A DNA stretch of 33,568 nucleotides from Proteiniphilum sp. UBA5267. GTDB taxonomy: Bacteria; Bacteroidota; Bacteroidia; Bacteroidales; Dysgonomonadaceae. The position numbers and the translations under genes are program-made. The notes under the pieces are model-generated. The model saw only the letters and a list, made by a program, of their open reading frames with translations, was not told the origin of the DNA and searched no databases. Of this stretch, positions 1 through 7,978 are shown in pieces. The DNA is taken from assembly GCA_002411515.1 (NCBI GenBank), contig DHTF01000112.1, positions 597-34,164 of the forward strand. The letters are read 5' to 3'. Each line of letters opens with the position of its first letter. Within the stretch, counting starts at the first letter, position 1.

Positions 1-2166
1 TTTGTAACGGTTGTAGATGATTTCCATCATCCGGTGAAAGATGGATCCAAACACATCGGCTTCCACCGACTCCTGCACCTCATTCTCCTCGGAAAGTCCT
101 TCCACCGCCGTGAAATAGAATTTCAGCGGACAATCAATGTAATTGTTGATCAGCGAAGCAGAGAGAAATTTTTCGTTTCCGGCACGAAAGTCGTCCAGCT
201 TGCACATTACTTCCGGTGTTTTTGTCACCGTGACCGGTAAATTTTCGGGAGCGGTCACATCATAAGCCACCACTCGCTCTGATATTTCGAACAGAGGGTT
301 GTACAGGTATTTCAACTGATAAAAATAACGGCTTACTTCCCCGCTTTGCACATCCTCGGTACGTGTATCGTAAAGCATATATACCCGTTTGGCACGACCG
401 ATCATCCGGTAAAAGTGGTATGCATAGATACTGTCCTGATGCTCGTGGGTAGGCAATCCGAAACCTTTTCGAAGGGTATAGGGTATGAAGGAGCCGGAGG
501 CATTCTTCACCGGGAAAACGCCTTCGTTCATTGAAAGGATAATCAGATTCTCGAAATCGATACTGCGCGTTTCCAGTACGCCCATCACCTGCAGACCTGT
601 AAGCGGTTCTCCGCTGAACGACACGCTGATGCTACGTGCCAGCTTTTTCAGGAATCCAAACCAGGTTTCCACCGTCATGTCTCCGGCCCCGCGCAACATG
701 TCCTGCAGCCGGGTGACCGTCTTATAATACTGCACGATAAATTCCCGTTCCAGATCCACGGTACGCATCTCCTCTTCCTCGTCTGTCGCGGTCAGCATCT
801 GATAAAGAGCAGAGAAAAGTCGTTGCAGATAATCCCCGATCTCCTGCCAGCGGGTGACCGGCGTAAAGATAAGCGAGAAAAGGGGGTGGTTAGGTATCTC
901 TGACTGGGGCACCACGATGCGGTTGAAGGTGAGCATATGTTCTCTCAGTGACTCTGCTTCCTGGGGTGCAGCCTTTTTCACCAGCGGATGATCGAGCAGA
1001 GCCTTCACATGCCGGTGATAATATGCCGTCTCCCCATTCCGGGTACGCAGGTTCCGTTGAAGCAGTGCGATATATTCCACCAGACTTGCGATGGATGAGT
1101 GTGATAGTCCATAGCCCATGGTCACATTAATCTTTCCGATTTCCTCCGGTATTGAATAGAGTACCGGCAGCAACAGGTTCTCGTCGGGTAATACGATGAC
1201 AGTATTGATGGCTTCTCCCGGATCGGGAATCGCTCCCGATTCTATCAGTTCGGAAAGGATGCGGGACACCTGTTTGGCCTGCCCCACACCGGAGGGCACA
1301 CCAATCAGTTCCACAATTGTCTTTTCACCCTGTATATCTCCCGCTGGCAGCTTGAACTTCGACGGGAAACGGGTAAGGTTTTCTGCCACCCGGTATGAAG
1401 CTTTGTTTTGCGGATCAAGAACTGTAGGAGAGTCGTAATCCCAGTAAAAATCGGCCATCCCGATATCTTTAAGGTATTCCAGCAGCATATTTTCAGCGGG
1501 AGTCAGCGCATTCAGGCCCACAAATACAAAGCTCTCTGTTCTCCAGTTTCTGTCTTCTTTTGCCTTCGCCTTCTCAGCCACTTCGCGGAACATCATTCCT
1601 TCATAGGCACGTCCTTTCTCTTGCAGCTCACTCCGGAAAGCGACATATAATTCATGCAATATTTTCCAGGTCTCCTGAAATTTCTGTTTGGCTTCGCTGC
1701 CTTCCACCGGCATGAAATGCGCCCAAAACCGCCGGATGGCAGCGATCTGATCTTCGGTGAGATGGGTAAGATCATCATCCAGCAACCTGAAATCATGTAC
1801 GTTGCGGAAAAGCTGCTTCGCATCGACCAGATGCTTATCCACGTCATCAAAGTCGTTCAACAACATATCGCCCCAATAGAGAAAGTCGTCGAACGATTCC
1901 CGGGAACCACTTATTTTTCCGTAATGGCCATAAAGCATCACCAACATTTCAATTCTGTCGGCAAGATGATAGGATGATAACGATGCAAACAGCTCCTGGA
2001 TGGTAAGCATGGAGGGAGAGAAAAGTGGTTTACCGGCAATCTCTGCCAGGTATTTTTGTAAAAACAGTCCCGCACGGCGGTTGGGAAGCACGAACGTGTA
2101 TCGGTACAGCTCGTTGCCGAACTTTTCATAGAATATTTTCGCTATTTGATGCAGAAATTGAGGCAT
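1..2166 (-). CDS. AddB-like PD-(D/E)XK nuclease, 3' end cut by window edge
   Basis: The minus strand is open without a stop from an ATG at 2166 to the left edge, giving 722 visible codons. The N-terminus reads like the inactive helicase part of Bacteroidota AddB-type proteins (YTFVLPNRRAGLFLQKYL near residue 25) and shows no Walker A motif. A RecB/AddB-like segment (TRSIDFENLIILSMNEGVFP, ending near residue 552) follows. Near residue 679 comes the start of the nuclease domain, SLINNYIDCPLKFYF, whose Cys matches the conserved CPxxF motif of this family. The catalytic D and K residues and any further cluster cysteines would lie outside the window. In the family the protein works with an AddA helicase-nuclease in resection of double-strand breaks for recombinational repair. 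It is a housekeeping gene divergent from PUL 1. The family call is firm; the exact subunit identity is less so. Confidence 0.85.
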   Translation of the reverse strand, partial: MPQFLHQIAKIFYEKFGNELYRYTFVLPNRRAGLFLQKYLAEIAGKPLFSPSMLTIQELFASLSSYHLADRIEMLVMLYGHYGKISGSRESFDDFLYWGDMLLNDFDDVDKHLVDAKQLFRNVHDFRLLDDDLTHLTEDQIAAIRRFWAHFMPVEGSEAKQKFQETWKILHELYVAFRSELQEKGRAYEGMMFREVAEKAKAKEDRNWRTESFVFVGLNALTPAENMLLEYLKDIGMADFYWDYDSPTVLDPQNKASYRVAENLTRFPSKFKLPAGDIQGEKTIVELIGVPSGVGQAKQVSRILSELIESGAIPDPGEAINTVIVLPDENLLLPVLYSIPEEIGKINVTMGYGLSHSSIASLVEYIALLQRNLRTRNGETAYYHRHVKALLDHPLVKKAAPQEAESLREHMLTFNRIVVPQSEIPNHPLFSLIFTPVTRWQEIGDYLQRLFSALYQMLTATDEEEEMRTVDLEREFIVQYYKTVTRLQDMLRGAGDMTVETWFGFLKKLARSISVSFSGEPLTGLQVMGVLETRSIDFENLIILSMNEGVFPVKNASGSFIPYTLRKGFGLPTHEHQDSIYAYHFYRMIGRAKRVYMLYDTRTEDVQSGEVSRYFYQLKYLYNPLFEISERVVAYDVTAPENLPVTVTKTPEVMCKLDDFRAGNEKFLSASLINNYIDCPLKFYFTAVEGLSEENEVQESVEADVFGSIFHRMMEIIYNRYK

Positions 2167-2186
2167 GAAAGAATATTTGTCTGGTA

Positions 2187-2194
2187 CAAAACTA
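2187..2194 (-). promoter_or_regulatory. Putative -7 element for the AddB-like gene
   Basis: Read on the minus strand this is TAGTTTTG, an exact match to the Bacteroidota consensus TAnnTTTG. It lies about 20 bases upstream of the ATG at 2166. No clear TTTG (-33) element is seen at the usual spacing, so this rests on one half-site and on position. Confidence 0.4.
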
Positions 2195-2355
2195 AACAAT
2201 TTATTCAAATAAAATAATCTACTACATTCAATTCAAATATCTAAATGTAATTATGTCTGCTGAGTTTTTTTATAACGAACAATACAAAAAGACCCAGACT
2301 AACAATAAAAGCTGAGACGTTTAGATATATTATTCATAAAATTACATTTTTTCTA

Positions 2356-2363
2356 TAAATTTG
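2356..2363 (+). promoter_or_regulatory. Putative -7 element for the PUL 1 sigma gene
   Basis: TAAATTTG matches the consensus TAnnTTTG and ends 25 bases before the ATG at 2389. A clean -33 TTTG is not visible in the AT-rich sequence upstream. If used, it would give a short leader and would make the TTG at 2377 an unlikely start. It would place the PUL's own regulator under the housekeeping sigma factor. Confidence 0.45.
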
Positions 2364-2388
2364 CACGCAACTCCAATTGTTGGATTTC

Positions 2389-2958
2389 ATGGGGAGAAAA
2401 ATAAGTTTTTCAGACATAGCGGTAATTTATGAGGAATATCAGGATATCCTTTTCTCATATGCACTCCATTTGGGTTTCAATGAACCGACTGCCATGGATG
2501 CCATACATGATGTTTTTTATAAACTGTGTATCCATCACGCATCGCTTAATGAAATATCCAATCTGAAATCTTATCTCTTCAGATCCCTCAGGAACAGGCT
2601 TATAGATATCCACCGAACAAATAAAGAATATCATGAATTGTCCTTTGACCAAGAGGATATCGATGAAAATATACCTTTTCAATTCAACGTTACCATCGAA
2701 GATGAAATTATAAAGGAAGAGGATGCAATAGAGATCCAACGGAAAGTGGAAGACGTATTAAACCGGTTAACAGATCGTCAACGGGAGATTGTTTATTTAC
2801 GTTACATCGGGGAGTATAGTTATGGGGAGATTGCAGAAATCATGCATATATCCATAGAATCAGGCAGAAACCTTATCAGTAAGTCACTCACCAAATTGAG
2901 GGACTCCTCACTCCCTATCGCTTTATTTTTCCTTGTTGTCAGAAAAATCGTTCACTAA
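2389..2958 (+). CDS. ECF-type RNA polymerase sigma factor of PUL 1
   Basis: The protein has 189 residues, the usual ECF length. Sigma region 2 spans about residues 14-80 (YEEYQDILFSYALHLG, AIHDVFYKLC, LKSYLFRSLRNRLID). Region 4, a helix-turn-helix, spans about 121-172 (LNRLTDRQREIVYLRYIGEY, then YGEIAEIMHISIESGRNLIS). In FecI/FecR-type PUL switches this factor is held by the neighbouring anti-sigma protein and released when the SusC transporter binds its glycan. I chose the ATG at 2389; an in-frame TTG at 2377 would add four residues but sits closer to the putative promoter. After region 4 there is a short hydrophobic tail (LPIALFFLVV), a feature shared with the second sigma factor in this window. 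The gene is visibly AT-rich compared with the enzyme genes downstream. Confidence 0.9.
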   Translation: MGRKISFSDIAVIYEEYQDILFSYALHLGFNEPTAMDAIHDVFYKLCIHHASLNEISNLKSYLFRSLRNRLIDIHRTNKEYHELSFDQEDIDENIPFQFNVTIEDEIIKEEDAIEIQRKVEDVLNRLTDRQREIVYLRYIGEYSYGEIAEIMHISIESGRNLISKSLTKLRDSSLPIALFFLVVRKIVH

Positions 2959-2982
2959 AGCTAAACTATTTCTACACTCGGC

Positions 2983-3007
2983 ATAAGCAAAACTTGATTT
3001 TGCTTAT
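2983..3007 (+). terminator. Hairpin between sigma and anti-sigma genes
   Basis: ATAAGCAAAA (2983-2992) and TTTTGCTTAT (2998-3007) form a perfect 10-bp stem around a 5-base loop, 24 bases after the sigma stop codon. The right arm opens with TTTT but no T-run follows the stem, so it may be a leaky terminator, an attenuator that lowers fecR relative to sigma, or an mRNA stability element. The structure is seen directly; the role is inferred. Confidence 0.45.
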
Positions 3008-3137
3008 CGGAATAGTTCCAATATTAAATTTTAAATAAAATCGATTTTTCTTTCGAAAAGTGATGATGTTTTCAAACCATGTTCGTCTTATTATAAAAGG
3101 CATCTTGTATTAAAGCAACAATTTTCCTAAAATATCC

Positions 3138-4322
3138 ATGCGATTAAAAACAAATAATCATAGTTTTATCCGGTTCCTGAAAGATGAAAAATTCATCGAA
3201 TGGAAATTATTTTCTACTGATGAACTCAATGCATATTGGAAAGAATATCTTCAACAACATCCCGATGAGAAGGAAGATCTCCTAATAGCAGAAAAACATT
3301 TGCTAAAAATAAATCTTTCATCATATAAGATGTCTTCCGGGAAGAAACAGGAAGCAATGAAACGGCTGGAGCAATCGCTTAAAACATATCACCGCAAACT
3401 TAAAATCCGCCGCTTTGCCTATGCTGCCGCAGCAGGCGTAGCCGCGTTAATACTGTCTGTATTGTATATCCAGAAAGAGATGGGCCATTCCGGTCATGAA
3501 ATGTTTACTTCTGCCGATTATATCGTGGGCAGTGAACTGGAATCGGAAGACATATTATTCATTACCGGTAACAGAACCACATCTTTTCACAGCAATGTAG
3601 ATATTCAAATAGATGGCGATAAAACTGCACAGATCAGGAGTAAACAAGAAGAGGAAAAATTGATTTCAATTGAGCAGCATACAATGAATAAACTGATTGT
3701 TCCTTACGGAAAACGCTCAAAAATCATATTGTCCGACGGAACACAGGTGTGGCTGAACTCAGGTTCATCCCTGGAGTTTCCCTCTGCTTTCTCACGAAAT
3801 TCGCGCAAAGTGCTCCTTTCGGGTGAAATGTATATCGAAGTCGCCACTGATAAAAACAGTCCGTTTTATGTACATACATCAGGCTATAATGTAAAAGTTT
3901 ACGGTACCAAGTTCAATGTTTCATCATACCCTGGCTCCACTTCATCTGTGGTGCTTGTTGAGGGAATTGTAGGGTTGCAGGCAGCCAATAAACAGGAATT
4001 GGTCTTATCACCCAGAGAACAGGCAATTTATTCGGATAATGGCACCTTTCAAACTCAAAAAGTGGATGTGACGCCATTTATCAGCTGGAAAGAAGGATAT
4101 CTCTCATTTGAAGACACACCTGTGACCGAGGCATTGAAACAGATAGAAAGATACTACAACCTCTCATTCAATTATGGCGATAATATTTCATTTCAGGGAC
4201 TCACATGCACTGGAAAGATTATCCTCTCGGACAATCTGGACAATGTGATGACTACGCTTTCATTGATATCAGACACAAAATACAAAAAGGAAGACAAACT
4301 TATATACATCTACAAAAAATAA
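3138..4322 (+). CDS. FecR-domain anti-sigma factor of PUL 1
   Basis: The protein has 394 residues. The N-terminal cytoplasmic part (about 1-90) should bind the sigma factor. One membrane helix lies at about 93-111 (FAYAAAAGVAALILSVLYI). The periplasmic FecR domain spans about 183-280, with the typical LIVPYGKRSKIILSDGTQVW, LSGEMYIEV and VYGTKFNV motifs. A DUF4974-like C-terminal domain (about 325-392, FEDTPVTEALKQIERYYNLS) should contact the STN domain of SusC. A stretch of about 70 residues between the helix and the FecR domain is longer than in the second FecR of this window. It lies 179 bases after the sigma gene, a gap that holds the hairpin at 2983-3007, and upstream of its cognate susC. 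The family call is secure. Confidence 0.93.
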   Translation: MRLKTNNHSFIRFLKDEKFIEWKLFSTDELNAYWKEYLQQHPDEKEDLLIAEKHLLKINLSSYKMSSGKKQEAMKRLEQSLKTYHRKLKIRRFAYAAAAGVAALILSVLYIQKEMGHSGHEMFTSADYIVGSELESEDILFITGNRTTSFHSNVDIQIDGDKTAQIRSKQEEEKLISIEQHTMNKLIVPYGKRSKIILSDGTQVWLNSGSSLEFPSAFSRNSRKVLLSGEMYIEVATDKNSPFYVHTSGYNVKVYGTKFNVSSYPGSTSSVVLVEGIVGLQAANKQELVLSPREQAIYSDNGTFQTQKVDVTPFISWKEGYLSFEDTPVTEALKQIERYYNLSFNYGDNISFQGLTCTGKIILSDNLDNVMTTLSLISDTKYKKEDKLIYIYKK

Positions 4323-4389
4323 TAAACCATAAAAACAAGATGCCTATGAACAGTTGAAAAAAATTAAGCCTGCAGACAGGCAATAAAAA

Positions 4390-4418
4390 GTCGGACGGTA
4401 GTGCGAATACCGTCCGAC
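4390..4418 (+). promoter_or_regulatory. Perfect stem-loop in the susC leader of PUL 1
   Basis: GTCGGACGGTA (4390-4400) and TACCGTCCGAC (4408-4418) form a perfect 11-bp GC-rich stem with a 7-base loop. It starts 68 bases after the fecR stop and ends 52 bases before the susC ATG. No T-run follows, so a plain terminator is unlikely. It is followed closely by AGAATA, as is the stem-loop in the same position in PUL 2 (26932-26959). It could be a terminator, attenuator, processing site or RNA-binding target in the susC leader. Confidence 0.6.
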
Positions 4419-4470
4419 CAGAATAACTCTAATTACCTTGTATATCAATAATTAAAATCATCACAAAGAT

Positions 4471-7400
4471 ATGAATAAATATTATATTGAAAGGGAAAAG
4501 CCCTTCAATAAATTTAAACATGTTATAAAAATCATGAGAATAACCTTATTCCTGTTGCTTTTATGCAGTTTTTTTTCAAAAGCTGCTACTGGTTATTCAC
4601 AGGGAGTTGAATTGAGCCTAGATCTGAAATCTGCTTCTATCAAGGAAGTCTGTGAAACGATTGAAAAAAGAAGTGAATATCGATTTATTTTTGCGGGCAA
4701 CGCGAAAAAAATTATCAATAAGAAAGTAGATCTATCAGCTAATTTACAAGATATTGAAGAAATATTGGAAAGTATTTTACATAATACAGAGCTTAAATAT
4801 AGGATATTAGACAACCAGATAGTCATTTACCGTGACGAAACAAAGGTCATTCCGAAAGGGGTCAACGAAATTATTTCTGAAATAATAACTCAACAACAAA
4901 AGAAACAACTAACTGGAATAATTGTCGATAAAAATGGAGAATCCATTATCGGAGCCAACATTGTTGAGAAGGGCACCACAAACGGGACAATAACTGATGT
5001 GGGTGGTAATTTCTCGTTGCAGGTTGAAAATGATGCGATACTTCAAATTTCCTATATCGGTTATCTTTCACAAGAGATCAGTACTACCGGAAGAACCAGC
5101 CTAAACATTGTGCTACAAGAAGATTCACAAGTATTGGATGAAGTTGTTGCCGTCGGCTACGGTACCATGCGGAAACTAAACCTGACGGGCGCTGTGAGCA
5201 CCGTCAATACGGAAGATCTAACAAACAGGCCGGTAACCAATACAGCACAGCTGATGTATGGTCAGTTTTCGGGAGTACAGCTCACACAGTCAACCGGACT
5301 GGCAGGTAAAGACCAATCGTCTGTGGTGATTCGTGGTATCGGGACTTTTGGAGAATCTACCCCCTTGGTTGTGATTGACGGGATGCAATACTCTGACATG
5401 GGTGCCTTTAATAATCTGGCTGCTTCTGACGTAGAAAGTATCAGTGTCCTTAAAGATGCCTCTGCCAGCGCAATTTATGGTGCTAGAGGTGCCAACGGTG
5501 TGATTGTTGTCACCACAAAAAAAGGGAATATCGACGAATTTAAAATAGAATACAATGCCTACTATGGCTTGCAGGAGGCGACGGTAATCCCGGAATTTTT
5601 AGATGCGGTCACCTATGCCGAACTGATGAATGAAAAGTTCAAAAATGAAGCTGGAGGAGGAATCTATAACCCTCGTTACACAGACGAACAAATGGAGATG
5701 ATTCGTACCGGTTCCAATCCGGATCAGTTTGCCAATACCAACTGGACAGCTGTGGCATTAAAAACAGCCCCTGTGCAGAATCATTATCTTTCTTTCTCCG
5801 GAGGAAAAGGAAAAACCTCTTACCTTACCTCTTTGGGCTACCTGGATCAGGATGCAATTTTAGTAGGCAAGTTTTCTTCCAAAAGATATAATTTGCGTTT
5901 GAATCTGAATTCGCAGATCGGAAAATGGCTGACTGTAGAAAATACAATGTCATCTTATTGGAAACGTTTTGAGGGACCTGCAGGTGCTGATTCTCCTGAT
6001 GGACAAAGTGACGTATTTGAAGGTGACAACGGACTGCTTTATCAGTTTCAGCGGGCTGCACCTACTATTCCGGTTTACTATAGTAACGGTGAGTTTGGTT
6101 ACGTAGACGGTGCCTATTACAATATCAATCCCTCCATGGGTACATCCAATGTCATCAAACGGGCAAATTTTGGAAATTACGAATCCGATCAGATTAATAT
6201 TTCTGAACGACTTGCATTGACAGCGCAATTAGCAGAAGGCTTAAACTTTGAAACAAGCGGAACCATTAAGATCAATTTTGAAAATATTTCTAATTTTTCT
6301 CCCACGGATGAAACAAGAGATTTTAATGGAGAGATACTAAACGTTGGAGAAATAAATTCACTTTCAAACAGGCTGAACTTCGATTACAGGTTGACAAACG
6401 AGAACATTCTGCGCTATTCCACTATTTTTAACGATTTACATGATGTGTCGTTTATGCTTGGTCATTCGGTCATTTATGATAAAGTGGATGGTTTCAGCGG
6501 ATCACTGAGAAAATTCCCATCCAACAATATTGAAGAGTTTGACGGGGGAGGAGTACTTGATCCAACCGTATCGGGAAGTGCATCAGAAACAGCATGGCAA
6601 TCCTTTTTTGGAAGAATCAACTACAATTACCAAGGTAAATACCTTTTTGAAGGCAACATACGCCGCGATGGTTCCTCAAAATTTGGTCCGAACAACCGTT
6701 ATGGAACATTCCCTTCACTCTCTGCCGGGTGGAGGGTATCGGAAGAATCTTTCTTCGGGAGTCTGACCAACTGGGTCAATGATTTTAAACTCAGGGGAAG
6801 CTGGGGCAGGAGCGGTAACGACCGGATCGGTAACTACATCTATGATCAGACTTACAATGCGGGGCTAGATTACATCCTGGGCGACGATGAGGTGGTAAGT
6901 GCCGTAGCCCTTACCCGCCTGGCCAACCCAAACATCACATGGGAAACAACAGAACAGTTTGATATTGGTCTTGACGCTTCATTTCTCAATAACAGACTGT
7001 ATCTGACTGCCGACTACTTTGAGAGAAAGAGTACGGATATCCTTTACACGGCCTTTCCGATTCCCTCATCACTGGGTGTGACGAATCTGGCTGCACAAAA
7101 CTCAGCATCGATGCTTAATAGCGGCATTGAAATGGCATTAGGGTACAGGCAGTCAAAAGGTCCTTTAAAATATTCGCTGCAAGTAAATGTTACCAATATG
7201 CTAGACAACAAGGTCACTGATCTTGGTCCTGGAGGAGAGGAAACCATCGGTTTCAACAATATCATCCGGATTGGTGAACCTTTCAGGGCATTTTATGGAT
7301 ATGAGGCCGTTGGCATCTTCCAAAACGCTGAAGAGGTGGAAACTGCCCCAGTACAGTTCGGCGGTAACACCACAGCGTCAGGTGACATTCAGTATCGAGA

Positions 7401-7965
7401 TCAATTGACGGTGGATACGGATGGTGACGGGATTCCCGATGAAGCCGACGGTGTGATTAACGCCGATGACAGGGTTGTAATTGGTAACCCGCACCCGAAG
7501 TGGATGTATAACATCAATACAGATTTCGGTTTTAACAATGTTGATCTCAAACTCCTATTTCAGGGATTGGCCAAAGTGGACCGGCTGATACTCGGTAACG
7601 GGCAAAGACCCATGGTCGACGAACGCTCAAATGCGCTATCGTATTGGAAAGACAGATGGACCGAAGATAACCCAAGCAGGACACTTCCGCGGGTAGGAAA
7701 CTTTACCAACGCTCAAATATCAACTTTCTATGTAGAAGACGGCTCATATCTACGCCTTAAAAACGTGGAACTGGGATACACGCTGCCAAAATCATTAATT
7801 GGGAAACTTGGGATAGAAAGGCTGAGGTTGCATCTTGCCGGACAGAATCTCCTGACATTTACAAAAATGAAACATTACGATCCGGAAAGACCTGCCGGAG
7901 ACACTGGTGCCCGACAGGCTCCTCTTTATAAGGTATATTCCGTCGGTATTAATCTAACATTTTAA
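4471..7965 (+). CDS. SusC/RagA-family TonB-dependent transporter with STN domain (PUL 1)
   Basis: An outer-membrane TonB-dependent receptor of 1164 residues that should import the oligosaccharide delivered by SusD. A signal segment (hydrophobic core about 24-35) is followed by an STN signalling domain (about 45-120), a carboxypeptidase-regulatory-like beta-sandwich (about 147-216, LTGIIVDKNGESIIGANI) and the plug, which opens with LDEVVAVGYGTMRKLNLTGAVS-like SusC sequence and contains DASASAIYGARGANGV. The rest is a beta-barrel that ends in an aromatic residue (VYSVGINLTF), as expected of outer-membrane proteins. The STN domain is the expected partner of FecR and links glycan binding to sigma release. 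The start at 4471 gives a long N-region; an ATG at 4534 (MRITLFLLL) is an alternative. It follows the stem-loop at 4390-4418 and is 13 bases from susD. Confidence 0.96.
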   Translation: MNKYYIEREKPFNKFKHVIKIMRITLFLLLLCSFFSKAATGYSQGVELSLDLKSASIKEVCETIEKRSEYRFIFAGNAKKIINKKVDLSANLQDIEEILESILHNTELKYRILDNQIVIYRDETKVIPKGVNEIISEIITQQQKKQLTGIIVDKNGESIIGANIVEKGTTNGTITDVGGNFSLQVENDAILQISYIGYLSQEISTTGRTSLNIVLQEDSQVLDEVVAVGYGTMRKLNLTGAVSTVNTEDLTNRPVTNTAQLMYGQFSGVQLTQSTGLAGKDQSSVVIRGIGTFGESTPLVVIDGMQYSDMGAFNNLAASDVESISVLKDASASAIYGARGANGVIVVTTKKGNIDEFKIEYNAYYGLQEATVIPEFLDAVTYAELMNEKFKNEAGGGIYNPRYTDEQMEMIRTGSNPDQFANTNWTAVALKTAPVQNHYLSFSGGKGKTSYLTSLGYLDQDAILVGKFSSKRYNLRLNLNSQIGKWLTVENTMSSYWKRFEGPAGADSPDGQSDVFEGDNGLLYQFQRAAPTIPVYYSNGEFGYVDGAYYNINPSMGTSNVIKRANFGNYESDQINISERLALTAQLAEGLNFETSGTIKINFENISNFSPTDETRDFNGEILNVGEINSLSNRLNFDYRLTNENILRYSTIFNDLHDVSFMLGHSVIYDKVDGFSGSLRKFPSNNIEEFDGGGVLDPTVSGSASETAWQSFFGRINYNYQGKYLFEGNIRRDGSSKFGPNNRYGTFPSLSAGWRVSEESFFGSLTNWVNDFKLRGSWGRSGNDRIGNYIYDQTYNAGLDYILGDDEVVSAVALTRLANPNITWETTEQFDIGLDASFLNNRLYLTADYFERKSTDILYTAFPIPSSLGVTNLAAQNSASMLNSGIEMALGYRQSKGPLKYSLQVNVTNMLDNKVTDLGPGGEETIGFNNIIRIGEPFRAFYGYEAVGIFQNAEEVETAPVQFGGNTTASGDIQYRDQLTVDTDGDGIPDEADGVINADDRVVIGNPHPKWMYNINTDFGFNNVDLKLLFQGLAKVDRLILGNGQRPMVDERSNALSYWKDRWTEDNPSRTLPRVGNFTNAQISTFYVEDGSYLRLKNVELGYTLPKSLIGKLGIERLRLHLAGQNLLTFTKMKHYDPERPAGDTGARQAPLYKVYSVGINLTF

Positions 7966-7978
7966 AATCTGAATAGCA

